Part shown: positions 12,401 through 20,460 of the stretch, piece by piece
Layout: each line of letters opens with the position of its first letter
Position numbering within the stretch: position 1 is the stretch's first letter
NCBI GenBank assembly: GCA_900078405.1
Contig: FLTS01000001.1
Location: 2,194,626-2,258,625, forward strand
DNA: 64,000 nucleotides
Direction of reading: 5' to 3'
Source: an uncultured Stenotrophomonas sp.
GTDB taxonomy: Bacteria > Pseudomonadota > Gammaproteobacteria > Xanthomonadales > Xanthomonadaceae
Program-made: the position numbers and the translations under genes
The notes under the pieces: generated by a model
Told to the model about the DNA's origin: nothing
Seen by the model: the letters and a program-made list of their open reading frames with translations, nothing else
Database searches by the model: none

Positions 12401-12637
12401 ATCATGATGACCACCGCCGCGGCCATGCTCGGCGCGCTGCCGCTGGCACTGGGCACCGGCATCGGCTCGGAGCTGCGCCGACCGCTGGGCGTGGCCATCG
12501 TCGGCGGCCTGCTGCTGTCGCAGCTGGTGACGCTGTACACCACGCCGGTGATCTACCTGTACTTCGAGCGGTTCTCCGGATGGGCTGCAAGGCGCCGCGA
12601 GCAACGTGCCGCCACGCGCCTGCGCATGGCCCGCTGA
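9413..12637 (+). CDS. RND efflux permease, first of pair (MdtB-like)
   Basis: A proton-driven inner-membrane drug exporter of the HAE1 family, 1074 aa. Family marks are the N-terminal FIRRPIATSLLM helix, two large periplasmic loops, the proton-relay Asp pair in TM4 (VVDDAIVMIEN, D399-D400), and the second-half ILLIGIVKKNAIMMIDFAL. It starts with GTG at 9413, 162 bases after the adaptor; this gap holds only a 14-bp palindrome at 9309-9322 and no gene. The second periplasmic loop carries a Gly/Asn/Ser/Thr-rich insertion around residues 780-825 (GSNGSGALTGSNATTLG and on) not usual in MdtB. In E. coli, MdtB and MdtC form a 2:1 heterotrimer; the same is inferred here. Confidence 0.94.
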   Translation: MGFSTLFIRRPIATSLLMVGLTLLGILGYQRLPVAALPEIEAPSLVVTTQYPGASAQTMAALVTTPLERQLGQISGLDLMTSDSSAGLSSIVLQFSMERDIDTAAQDVQAAIRQATLPGSLPYQPVYNRVNPADAPILTLKLASDTRPLREVNDLADSLLAQRLSQIDGVGLVSIAGNVRPAVRIQANPAQLANMGMTLEGLRSALTQANVNAPKGSLNGKTQSYTLSTNDQLDDAAAYNDVIVRYQNGAPVRLRDVARVVDGVENDQIAAWADGKPAVLLEVRRQPGANIVRTVQNIRQILPGLQGMLPADVKLDVFSDRTITIRASVHDVQFTLILTICLVVAVIFVFLRRLWATVIPSVAVPLSLLGTFGVMAFAGMSLDNLSLMALTVATGFVVDDAIVMIENIVRYIEQGKDGQEAAETGAKEIGFTVLSLTVSLIAVFLPLILMPGVTGRLFHEFAWVLSIAVAISMLISLTLTPMMCAYLLKPDALPEGDDAHERAAAQGRATAWSKLVHLYENSLDWVLRHQRLTLGIALGSVALTVLLYVVIPKGLLPDQDTGMVTGVVIADQNVAFEQMQQRTRAVAEALRHDEAVSGVAAYIGAGTMNPTLNQGQLSIVLKDRGERGSLDAILPRLQAAAAHIPGIALYLKPVQDVTLDTRVAATAYQFSLSDMDSKELAEQTARVTDALRRLPALADVDNNLANHGRALHVEVDRDKASRYGVPMQTIDDTLYDAYGQRQISTIFTQLNQYRVVLEVAPEFRTSDALMNQLAIGSNGSGALTGSNATTLGQVTSSNSSTATGIGNANTGIALGAGGSIPLSAIATATPGTAPLIVSHQQQLPSATISFNLAPGYSLSEGVAAINEAVAALQLPEQMQAQFVGTAAEFSSSQSDVVMLLLAAIAVIYIVLGVLYESWIHPLTIISTLPPAGVGALLALYLCGMSLSVDGIVGIVLLIGIVKKNAIMMIDFALDAQRAGMNAFDAIRRACLLRFRPIMMTTAAAMLGALPLALGTGIGSELRRPLGVAIVGGLLLSQLVTLYTTPVIYLYFERFSGWAARRREQRAATRLRMAR

Positions 12638-12647
12638 GGCGCACGCC

Positions 12648-15600
12648 ATGAACCTCTCCGCGCCCTTCATCAAGCGCCCGATCGGGATCAGCCTGCTGGC
12701 CATCGGCCTGTTCTTCGCCGGCCTGCTCTGCTACCTGCGCCTGGGCGTGGCCGCGCTGCCGAACCTGACCATCCCGGTAATCTTCGTGCAGGCCAGCAAC
12801 ATCGGCGCCGACGCCAACACGATGGCCTCCACCGTCACCGCACCGCTGGAACGCCACCTTGGCCAGGTGCCGGGCATCAGCACCATGCGCTCCAGCAGCA
12901 GCGACGGCCGCAGCATGGTGTTCCTGATGTTCGACACCAGCCGCGACATCGACTCGGCGGCGCAGGACGTGCAGGCCGCGATCAACGCGGCGATGGCCGA
13001 CCTACCGGCCGGCATCGGCACGCCCACCTACCAGAAGGCCAACCCCAACGACGACCCGGTGATCGCGCTGGCGTTGACCTCGGACACGCAGTCGGTGGCC
13101 GAGCTGTACAACCTGGCCGACTCGCTGCTGGCGCAGCGCCTGCGGCAGCTGCCCGGGGTGTCGCAGGTGGACATCGCCGGCGCCTCCACCCCGGCGGTGC
13201 GGGTGGACCTCAACCTGCGCGCGATGACCGCGCTGGGGCTGAGCCCGGACGACCTGCGCAACGCCATGCGCGCGGCCAACGTCGCCTCGCCGCTGGGCTT
13301 CCTCGACGACGGCCGCAGCCAGACCGCCATCGTCCTCAACGACCAGGTGCGCAAGGCCGCCGACTTCGCCAACATCGCCATCGCCAGCCACGACGGCGCG
13401 GTGGTCCGGCTGCGGGACATCGCCAGCGTCTACGACGGCCAGCAGGACGCCTACCAGGCGGCGTGGTTCAACGGCCGGCGCGGCGTGCTGATGTACGTGT
13501 ACCTGCGTGGCGGCGACAACCTGGTGGCGACGGTCGACCGGGTCAAGGCGGCCATTCCCGCGCTGTCCGGCTACCTTGACGCCGGCACCACGCTCACGCC
13601 CTACTTCGACCGCACCCCGACCATCCGCGCCTCGCTGGCCGAGGTGCAGATCACGCTGATGATCAGCCTGGCGATGGTGGTGCTGACGATGGCGCTGTTC
13701 CTGCGCAGGCTGGCGCCGACGCTGATCGCCGCGATCACCGTGCCGCTGTCGCTGGCCGGTGCGGCGCTGGTGATGGCCGCGCTGGGCTTCACCCTCAACA
13801 ACCTGACCTTGCTGGCGCTGGTGATCGCCATTGGTTTTGTCGTCGACGACGCCATCGTGGTGATCGAGAACATCATGCGCCACCTCGATGCCGGCATGCC
13901 GCGGCTGCAGGCGGCGATGGCCGGCGCGCGCGAGATCGGCTTCACCATCGTCTCGATCACCGCCTCGCTGGTGGCGGTATTCCTGCCGATCATCTTCGCC
14001 CAGGGCATGCTCGGCGCGTTCTTCCGCGAGTTCACGCTGACCCTGGTCGCCGCGATCATGGTTTCGGCCGTCGTCTCGCTGACCCTGACCCCGGCGCTGT
14101 GCGCGCGCTTCCTGCAACCGCACGAGGCGCACGTGCGCGAATCGCGCCTGCACCGGCTGCTCGACCGCGCGCACGGAGGCATGCTCCACGCCTACACGGT
14201 GGCGCTGGATTTCTCGCTGCGCCACGCGCTGCTGCTGGCACTGACCCCGTTGCTGTTGATTGTGGCCACCTTCTACCTCGGCGGCGCGGTCGGCAAGGGC
14301 AACTTCCCCGAGCAGGACACCGGCCTGATCTGGGGCCGCGCCAGTTCCGCAGCCACCGTTTCGTTCGCGGAAATGAGCGAACGCCAGCGCCGCCTGAGCG
14401 ACATGATGCTGGCCGATCCGGCGGTGAAGATGGTCGGTACCCGGCTCGGGGCCGGCCGCCAGGGCAGCAGCGCGCAGTTCAACATCGAGCTGAAGACCGT
14501 GGCCGAGGGCCGTCGCGAGCCGACCGGCACGGTGGTCGCACGGCTGAGCGCCAAGGCCGCGCAGTTCCCCGACCTCGACGTACGCCTGCGCGCGATCCAG
14601 GACCTGCCCTCCGACGGCGGGGGTGGTGGCGGCCAGGGCGCGCAGAACCGCATCACCCTGCAGGGCAACGACGGCGAGCAACTGGCCGAATGGCTGCCGA
14701 AGGTGGTGGCCGCGCTGAAGCAGAACCCGAAGCTGCGCGACGTCGGCTCGGACGTGGACAAGGGCGGGCTGATGCAGAAGATCGTCATCGACCGCGACAA
14801 GGCCTCGCGGCTGGGCGTGAGCATCGGCGCGGTCGATGGCGCGCTGTACGGCGCCTTCGGCCAGCGGCAGATTTCCACCATCTACGCCGACCTCAACCAG
14901 TACGGCGTGGTGGTCAACGCGCTGCCGGGGCAGACCGGCAGCCCCGCCGCCATCGAGGACCTGTACGTGGCCTCCAGCAGCGGGCAGATGGTGCCGCTGA
15001 CCGCCTTCGCCCACCAGGAGCCGGGGCTGGCGCCATCGCAGGTGACCCACCAGAACCAGTACACGGTGATGGACCTGAGCTACAACCTCGCCCCCGGCGT
15101 GAGCAGCGGCGAGGGCGACGCCATCGTCAAGTCGGTGATCGAGGGCCTGCGCATGCCCGGCGACATCCGCCAGGCCGCCCCCGGCGGCTTCCGCCAGGCA
15201 CTGGACCCGACTTCGATGCTGATGCTGGTCATCGCCGCCATCGCCACGGTCTACATCGTGCTGGGCATGCTGTACGAAAGCTACATTCACCCCGTCACCA
15301 TCCTGTCCACCTTGCCGTCGGCGGCGGTGGGCGCGCTGCTGGCGCTGTGGATGACCGGCACCGACCTGTCGGTGATCTCGATGATCGCGCTGGTGCTGCT
15401 GATCGGCATCGTCAAGAAGAACGCAATCATGATGATCGACTTCGCCCTGGTGGCGCAGCGCGAGCATGGCAAGAGCCCGGCCGAGGCGGTACGCGAGGCC
15501 AGCATCGTGCGTTTCCGTCCGATCATGATGACCACGATGGTGGCGATCCTGGCGGCGCTGCCGCTGGCGATCGGGCTGGGCGAGGGCTCGGAACTGCGGC

Positions 15601-15770
15601 GCCCGCTGGGCATCGCGATGATCGGCGGCCTGCTGATCTCGCAGAGCCTGACGCTGCTGAGCACGCCGGCGCTGTACGTGATCTTCTCGTGCCTGCAGCA
15701 GCATTGGCGCGGCTGGCGGGCGCGTCGCAGGGCACACCGCCAGCAACGCACCACCCGGGCCACCCCGTAG
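12648..15770 (+). CDS. RND efflux permease, second of pair (MdtC-like)
   Basis: A second HAE1-type permease, 1040 aa, only 10 bases after the first, so translation is probably linked. It has FIKRPIGISLLAIG at the start, the TM4 Asp pair in GFVVDDAIVVIEN, and IVKKNAIMMIDFAL in the second half. The two permeases are clearly paralogous but diverged, as in MdtB/MdtC. A short Gly-run (SDGGGGGGQGAQ) breaks the second periplasmic loop. The ATG at 12648 is used; upstream frame is coding for the previous gene. The TAG stop codon lies within the GTAG head of a REP element at 15767. Confidence 0.94.
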   Translation: MNLSAPFIKRPIGISLLAIGLFFAGLLCYLRLGVAALPNLTIPVIFVQASNIGADANTMASTVTAPLERHLGQVPGISTMRSSSSDGRSMVFLMFDTSRDIDSAAQDVQAAINAAMADLPAGIGTPTYQKANPNDDPVIALALTSDTQSVAELYNLADSLLAQRLRQLPGVSQVDIAGASTPAVRVDLNLRAMTALGLSPDDLRNAMRAANVASPLGFLDDGRSQTAIVLNDQVRKAADFANIAIASHDGAVVRLRDIASVYDGQQDAYQAAWFNGRRGVLMYVYLRGGDNLVATVDRVKAAIPALSGYLDAGTTLTPYFDRTPTIRASLAEVQITLMISLAMVVLTMALFLRRLAPTLIAAITVPLSLAGAALVMAALGFTLNNLTLLALVIAIGFVVDDAIVVIENIMRHLDAGMPRLQAAMAGAREIGFTIVSITASLVAVFLPIIFAQGMLGAFFREFTLTLVAAIMVSAVVSLTLTPALCARFLQPHEAHVRESRLHRLLDRAHGGMLHAYTVALDFSLRHALLLALTPLLLIVATFYLGGAVGKGNFPEQDTGLIWGRASSAATVSFAEMSERQRRLSDMMLADPAVKMVGTRLGAGRQGSSAQFNIELKTVAEGRREPTGTVVARLSAKAAQFPDLDVRLRAIQDLPSDGGGGGGQGAQNRITLQGNDGEQLAEWLPKVVAALKQNPKLRDVGSDVDKGGLMQKIVIDRDKASRLGVSIGAVDGALYGAFGQRQISTIYADLNQYGVVVNALPGQTGSPAAIEDLYVASSSGQMVPLTAFAHQEPGLAPSQVTHQNQYTVMDLSYNLAPGVSSGEGDAIVKSVIEGLRMPGDIRQAAPGGFRQALDPTSMLMLVIAAIATVYIVLGMLYESYIHPVTILSTLPSAAVGALLALWMTGTDLSVISMIALVLLIGIVKKNAIMMIDFALVAQREHGKSPAEAVREASIVRFRPIMMTTMVAILAALPLAIGLGEGSELRRPLGIAMIGGLLISQSLTLLSTPALYVIFSCLQQHWRGWRARRRAHRQQRTTRATP

Positions 15771-16484
15771 CAGCGGGGCTCGCCCCGCTGGCCGTTGCTT
15801 TGGCTTTGGCCGTTGCTGTCGCCTCGGCTTTTGATTTCCCTTGCCGTAGAGCGAGCCGAGCACCGCAGCGGGACGGGGGGCGAAGAGGCGCACGTGTCTG
15901 AGCGAAGCGAGTTGTGCGCCGTCCCCCCGGCCCGCGAGGAGCGCAGGGGACCGATGCGGCGCAGCCGCATCGGCTCGCGTCCCGGCTGTGCTTTCTTTTG
16001 GTTACTTTTCTTTGCACAAGCAAAGAAAAGTGACTCGCTCCTGCGTAGCAGGAGTGAAAGCTCTTGCTTCTGCTATAGATTTTCTTATCGAAGGCAACGT
16101 CAAAGGCTTTCGCTCCCCTATCGGGGAGCGAGTTACTTCTCTTTGCTCGTGCAAAGAGAAGGTAACCAAGAGAAAGCACGCCCTGCCTCCGCGCCCAACA
16201 CGCTACGCGCGTCGGGTCCACTCCGCCGCCGGGATTTTTCGACGAGACATCCCTGTCTCGTCGAAAAACGACGTGCATCCCTGCACGTCGCCCCTGCGGG
16301 GTCTTATCCGTCGACTCCGTCGCTGCGGAAGGGAACCCGGAAAGTCAAAAGCACAGAAGCAAAAACAGAATCACCGGCAACCGCCAAAGCCAAGGCAACA
16401 GCCAGCGGGGCGAGCCCCGCTGCTACGGGGTGGCGGAGTCTTGTAGGTGCCGGGCTTGCCCGGCACGGGCCTTGCCGCCGTGGA
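15767..16484. repeat. Long composite hairpin repeat, copy A (714-base gap without a gene)
   Basis: No protein gene is supported here. A GTAG palindrome (15767-15790) and its inverted twin (16403-16426) bracket the element. Inside are a left module (about 15824-16030) and a right module (about 16174-16352), both nearly identical to parts of copy B at 30984-31424. The termini are inverted repeats (CTTTTGATTTCCC versus GGGAACCCGGAAAGTCAAAAG). The modules are strings of hairpins, for example TTTTTCGACGAGACA with its full complement at 16235-16268, then CGACGTGCA with its complement at 16269-16290. The centre (16031-16173) is unique to this copy. A further REP hairpin, GTAGGTGCCGGGCTTGCCCG, follows at 16443-16466. 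Confidence 0.85.
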
Positions 16485-17843
16485 TCAAGCCGCCAACTGC
16501 GCCAGCGACTGCGCCTGCAAGTGCTCGTAGATCGAGAATTCGTCGACCACCGGCACACCCAGCGCCTGCTCGAACGCATCGCGGTTGGCGCGGGCGGCAT
16601 AGGCGCGCTGTTCCTCGCCGCCAAGGTTGGACTGGAAGATGCCCGCGGCGCTGACCGGCAGGAAATCCTCGTAGATGATCGGCTCGGCCACTGCCAACCC
16701 GCGCCCGATCAGCACCTCGGCCGGCAACGCGCGTTCGGTAGCCGGCATGGCGCGGCCGGCGTCGGTCAGCGCGTAGCGGTAATAGCCCAGCCCTTCGCGG
16801 CGCAGCGTGGCGTGCTCGTCCGGAAAAGCGGTGAATGCCGCCTGCAGCCGCTGCGCGTAATCGCCACCGGTGCTGCCTACACCTTCGCGCGCCTGCGCCA
16901 GCAGCACGTCGTACAGCGCGCGACCCTTCGGCGTGAGGGCGAGGCCGCGCTGCTCGATCTCGCCGAAGCGCGCGGTGTGGGTGCCAGCAGCGTTGTCCGC
17001 GCCCGACGGGAAGTGCACCAGTTCCTCCAGCGCCTTGAAGCTGGTCTGGCGCAGCAGGATCGGGCAGGCGCGGCGCGGTGGGCCTTCGATCACCGCCTTG
17101 GCGGCGATGCCGCGCGCGTGCATCGCCGCCTGCGCCGCGTCGATGTCCAGCGTGCGCGGGGTGAGGTGGTTGATGTGCGGGCCGCGGAAGCTGACCACGT
17201 CGGCCACCAGCCGGTGCGCGGCGTGCAGGGCGTGATAGGTATCCAGCGACACGGTAGCGGCGTTGTGCCAGCGGAAGGTTTCCAGCGCCTCGACCACGAA
17301 ACGCCAGGCGTCCTCCTCGCTCAACCCGCCATCGCGCTCGCACTGCTCGATCAGCTGCAATGCGCCTGGGGTGAAGATGTTGCGACGGGACAGGATGCCG
17401 GCCGCCTGCGCGCGCAGCGCCTCGTCCTCGATCAGTTCCAGCCGCAGCAACGAGGTGAACACGCGGAACGGGTTGTGCATCAGCGCTTCGCTCTCGACCG
17501 GGCGGAACGCGGTGGAATGCACCGGTACGCCGGCCACAGACAGGTCGTAGTAGCCCACCGGCTGCATGCCCATTACCGCGAACAGCCGCCGCAGCGTGGA
17601 CAGCTCCTGCGCAGTGCCGACGCGGATCGCACCGTGCCGTTCCACGTCCAGTCGCTCGCGCTCGCCGCTGCGCTGCATCTGCCCGGCCAGTTCCGGCTGC
17701 GCGGCCAGCACGCCGGCGTTGGTTTCGCCGACCAGTTCCACCAGCGTGCCGTACAGCGGTACCTCGGTGCGGTACATGTGCGACATCGACTGCGAGAACA
17801 GGCTGCGGATGTGGTCGGGCGAAACGAAACGGTCGGCGGTCAT
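16485..17843 (-). CDS. hglS: 2-oxoadipate dioxygenase/decarboxylase (DUF1338)
   Basis: A non-haem iron enzyme of the vicinal-oxygen-chelate fold that turns 2-oxoadipate into D-2-hydroxyglutarate in D-lysine catabolism, as shown for HglS (YdcJ family). The protein is 452 aa, normal for the family. The residues known from HglS occur at the same numbers: H70 and R74 (in RHGAIR) and H226 (in HINH). The glutamate ligand lies at E295 in FGEIEQRG, one place off the reported E294. The ATG at 17843 is clear. No other lysine-catabolism gene is adjacent. Some family members lie in other pathways, so the substrate is inferred from the conserved residues. Confidence 0.9.
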   Translation of the reverse strand: MTADRFVSPDHIRSLFSQSMSHMYRTEVPLYGTLVELVGETNAGVLAAQPELAGQMQRSGERERLDVERHGAIRVGTAQELSTLRRLFAVMGMQPVGYYDLSVAGVPVHSTAFRPVESEALMHNPFRVFTSLLRLELIEDEALRAQAAGILSRRNIFTPGALQLIEQCERDGGLSEEDAWRFVVEALETFRWHNAATVSLDTYHALHAAHRLVADVVSFRGPHINHLTPRTLDIDAAQAAMHARGIAAKAVIEGPPRRACPILLRQTSFKALEELVHFPSGADNAAGTHTARFGEIEQRGLALTPKGRALYDVLLAQAREGVGSTGGDYAQRLQAAFTAFPDEHATLRREGLGYYRYALTDAGRAMPATERALPAEVLIGRGLAVAEPIIYEDFLPVSAAGIFQSNLGGEEQRAYAARANRDAFEQALGVPVVDEFSIYEHLQAQSLAQLAA

Positions 17844-17952
17844 GTCGGGGCGCGCGGGCGCGGTGGCGGGAAAGCCGCCATTTTCGCCCGGATGCGAAGT
17901 TTCCAGCCATTTCCGGAGAAAACGCCCCGAAGAATGGGCCCGTGCAGCAGGC

Positions 17953-18021
17953 AGGTCGGGGCTACGCCCCCGACGTACGGGATACGAGATGCCCCGCGTC
18001 GGGGATGTAACCCCGACCTAC
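17953..18021. repeat. Paired GGTCGGGGCTAC palindromes
   Basis: AGGTCGGGGCTACGCCCCCGAC and a partner GTCGGGGATGTAACCCCGACCTA lie in inverted orientation. A different sequence family from the GTAGGAGCGACG repeats but the same design; a relative sits at 56032. It occupies most of the 206-base gap between the divergent ends of hglS and the gene at 18050. Confidence 0.75.
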
Positions 18022-18049
18022 GGAGGCTTCTCCCTTCGGGAGAGGGGCT

Positions 18050-18637
18050 TCAATCTCGACGAGCGGCAGCGTCACGCTTGGCACGGTCGCCAAGCTGGCG
18101 CTGCAACAGCCGGTCCAGGCGGATCGGCCGGTCCCAGTGGTCGTAACTGGCCACCAGCGCATGCCGCACCGCACGCCAGTGCAGGTTGTCGGGCGCCACC
18201 GGCAGTGTCTGCACCACGGCTTTCCAGCCTTCGTCCGGATGCTGCGCGCGTGCACGCACCGGTTCACGGCAGCTGGCGCCGATGGCCTTGCCCCAGAAGC
18301 AGGCGAACCAGACGTCGGCGGCCGCCCAGCCGTGCTGCCGCATCAGTGCTTCGGGATAGCCGCGCCGCGCGCCACCGTAGCGCACCAGTTCATCGACGAA
18401 GGCTTCCGGGTAGCGCTCGGCATAGCGGTTGACATCGGCCAGTTGCCGGTCGAGCCAGGCATCGCCGGTACCGGGGGCATAAGCAGTCACCGCGCTTGGC
18501 AGCGTGTCGATGGCCTGTGCCAATGCTGCATTTGGCAGCAGCAGGACAGGAACGAATACAGAGGAACGAGCAACGAGAGCAAGCAGCAACGCCGCCGCTT
18601 TTGCATTTGCGTGTACCCGTTTCCCGTTTCTCATCAA
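18050..18637 (-). CDS. Secreted protein of unknown function
   Basis: A 195-aa protein with an N-terminal signal peptide (hydrophobic run to about residue 40, likely cleavage after ALA). The mature part is rich in Trp, Tyr and Arg, with blocks such as WLDRQLADVNRYAERYPEAFVDEL and ADVWFACFWGKAIG, and two cysteines that could pair. I do not recognise the family; it looks like a conserved xanthomonad exported protein. Its ATG overlaps the stop codon of the HAD gene (ATGA), so the two are translationally coupled. Confidence 0.75.
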   Translation of the reverse strand: MMRNGKRVHANAKAAALLLALVARSSVFVPVLLLPNAALAQAIDTLPSAVTAYAPGTGDAWLDRQLADVNRYAERYPEAFVDELVRYGGARRGYPEALMRQHGWAAADVWFACFWGKAIGASCREPVRARAQHPDEGWKAVVQTLPVAPDNLHWRAVRHALVASYDHWDRPIRLDRLLQRQLGDRAKRDAAARRD

Positions 18638-19371
18638 TCGTTCCCGCCTTCAATAGCGGCCACGGCCTGCGGCCATTGCCACGCGGTATCGGCCAGGCGC
18701 AGGCGCGGCTCGTCGGCGGAGACGCCATGTTCGGCTTCGTGCGCCCAGGTCACTGCATAGGGCGTGTGCACGCCCCAGCCACCCAGCGCCAGCACCGGCT
18801 CGATGTCCGAGCGCAGCGAGTTGCCAATCATCACGAAACGTTCGGCCGGCAGATCGAACTCGGCCAGCACCCGTGCGTAGGTTTGCGGGTCCTTCTCCGA
18901 GACGATCTCGATGCGCGGGAACAGGTCGCGCAGCCCGGAGCGCTCGATCTTCTGCTCCTGGTGGAACAGGTCGCCCTTGGTGATCAGCACCACCGGACAG
19001 CGCGCGGCGATGGCGGCCACCGCCTCGCGCACGCCGTCGATCACCTCCACCGGGTGCTGCAGGGTGCGCCGGCCGATCTCGACGATCTGCCGCAGGTGCG
19101 CGGCGGAAATACGCTCGCCGGTCAGCTCGATGGCGGCCTCGATCATCGACAGGGTCATGCCCTTGGCACCGTAGCCGAACACCGCCAGGTTGCGCCGCTC
19201 CACCTTGAGCAGGTGCTGGGCGGTGCCGGCGTCGTGCAGGTCGATGTAGTGGCCGAGGATGGCCATGAACTCCTGTTCGGCCACGCGGTAATAGTCTTCG
19301 CTCTTCCAGAGCGTGTCGTCGCCGTCGAAGCCGACCAGGCCGATAGCGGAAGCGGTATTCGGGGAAGTCAT
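18634..19371 (-). CDS. HAD-superfamily phosphatase
   Basis: A 245-aa cytoplasmic haloacid-dehalogenase-type hydrolase. Motif I is FDGDDTLW (nucleophile D15, acid/base D17), motif II is the Thr in VLITKGD, motif III is a Lys around EKDPQTY, and motif IV is the GNSLRSDIEP Asp. A helical cap domain lies between motifs I and II, so it is a C1-capped member. The substrate cannot be told from the sequence. The ATG at 19371 is unambiguous. The gene overlaps the next one by four bases, suggesting co-translation with the exported unknown protein. Confidence 0.88.
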   Translation of the reverse strand: MTSPNTASAIGLVGFDGDDTLWKSEDYYRVAEQEFMAILGHYIDLHDAGTAQHLLKVERRNLAVFGYGAKGMTLSMIEAAIELTGERISAAHLRQIVEIGRRTLQHPVEVIDGVREAVAAIAARCPVVLITKGDLFHQEQKIERSGLRDLFPRIEIVSEKDPQTYARVLAEFDLPAERFVMIGNSLRSDIEPVLALGGWGVHTPYAVTWAHEAEHGVSADEPRLRLADTAWQWPQAVAAIEGGND

Positions 19372-19462
19372 TCGCGCAGGATAGCAACCTGCCGGCGACG
19401 AAGAGGGGAGCAGCCAACCGGCCGCTCCCCGATCGATGCATGGATGCGCCGGCGCGCCGGGC

Positions 19463-19798
19463 TCAACGCTGCTGCGCGGCGGTATAGGCGCGGTATTCGT
19501 CGGACGTCAGCGTGCCGTCCTTGTCGGCGTCGGCGGCGTCGAAGACCGACGCCAGGCCGGCATGGGCCTGCGCCTCCGCGCGGCTGACGGCACCATCGCC
19601 ATCGGTATCCAGGCTGTCCCACGACTGGCCGTTGCCGGACGCCGCGGCATCGGCGGCGGTACCCTGCTGCACCGGCGTCGCCGGGTTCTGCTGGGTCTGC
19701 GGTTCCGGCTGGGTCTGCTGGGCGAAGGCCGGCACCGCCAGCACGGCGCCGGCGGCGGCAACGAGGGCGAACAGCGGGTTGCGGTTGCGAACGGTCAT
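19463..19798 (-). CDS. Exported EF-hand protein
   Basis: A 111-aa protein with a signal peptide ending AFA-QQ, a Gln/Pro/Thr-rich linker, and two EF-hand calcium loops: DTDGDGAVSRAE (about residues 63-74) and DADKDGTLTSDE (about 89-100). Both loops have the Asp/Asp/Asp and terminal Glu ligands of a working Ca2+ site. A periplasmic calcium-binding or sensing role is inferred. The 222 bases between this gene and the one ending at 20021 hold nothing I can identify. Confidence 0.88.
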   Translation of the reverse strand: MTVRNRNPLFALVAAAGAVLAVPAFAQQTQPEPQTQQNPATPVQQGTAADAAASGNGQSWDSLDTDGDGAVSRAEAQAHAGLASVFDAADADKDGTLTSDEYRAYTAAQQR

Positions 19799-20020
19799 CG
19801 GATGTTTCCTCCTGCGATTCGGGATGCGCGGTAATTCCGCACGGCCCTACCCTCGCAAGCCCGCCCTGAATTCCCTTTGTGGCGGAAATTCGCGGCGAAT
19901 GCATCGTTAACCCTTGCCGCGGCAAGACCGGTTACGGCGCTGGTTAGGCGGGCGTGAGCGGCCGGTGAGGTGCGCATTCGGGCGTTCCATCCATGAATCC
20001 GCCGACCGCGCGAGCGGCGT

Positions 20021-20401
20021 TCAATCGCCGCTGGTGTCGTCTTCCCGCATCGTCTGCGAGCTGAACACCCGCCATCCCAGCCCTACGCCGACCAGCACGC
20101 CGACTATTTCCAGCACCACGCGCGTACCCAGTTGGTCCGGATCGTGGATGCTCGCCAACGCCAACCGCGCGTAGAGCGGCGACTCCAGCCGCACCATGCC
20201 CAGCGAGAACATTTTCCAGGTATCCACGCCGGCGCCGATGGCCACCGCCGCCAGACAGGCCCAGCCGATGGCGTGGCCCTGCGACAGCCCGATGCGGCGG
20301 CAGACCTGCCACCACAGCATGAACACCACGAAGCCGACCGCCAGCGCGATCAGGGCGGCTTCCAGCGAGCCGAGCAGGCCGTAATGCAGTTGCAGGTTCA
20401 T
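20021..20401 (-). CDS. Small integral membrane protein of unknown function
   Basis: A 126-aa protein with three likely membrane helices (about residues 10-30, 45-60 and 92-110) and a short charged, acidic C-terminus. The ATG at 20401 fits the hydrophobic N-terminus; the longer open frame upstream only adds low-quality sequence overlapping the neighbouring gene region. It is the last gene of the minus-strand arm of the peptidoglycan locus, 59 bases after the VanX-like gene, so it may be co-transcribed. Function unknown. Confidence 0.7.
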   Translation of the reverse strand: MNLQLHYGLLGSLEAALIALAVGFVVFMLWWQVCRRIGLSQGHAIGWACLAAVAIGAGVDTWKMFSLGMVRLESPLYARLALASIHDPDQLGTRVVLEIVGVLVGVGLGWRVFSSQTMREDDTSGD

Positions 20402-20460
20402 CGGGTAGCGGTCGGCGGCGGGAAGGCCGCAGTGTATCCGGGCCGCGCCGGTCGCACGGA

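Noticed and set aside
9395..12703. A 1102-aa open frame on the minus strand, opposite the first RND permease; similar long antisense frames at 2914-4344 and 13002-15893.
   Set aside because: They are rich in His, Arg, Gln and Ala without any known domain, and lie opposite well-conserved genes. In high-GC DNA such frames arise from codon bias.
15795..16446. Open frames within repeat copies A and B (15795-18146, 30868-31560 and others).
   Set aside because: They follow the repeated DNA with runs of Ala-Lys-Ala-Thr or Val-Ala, differ in frame between copies and lack domains. The sequence is better explained as hairpin-rich intergenic repeat.
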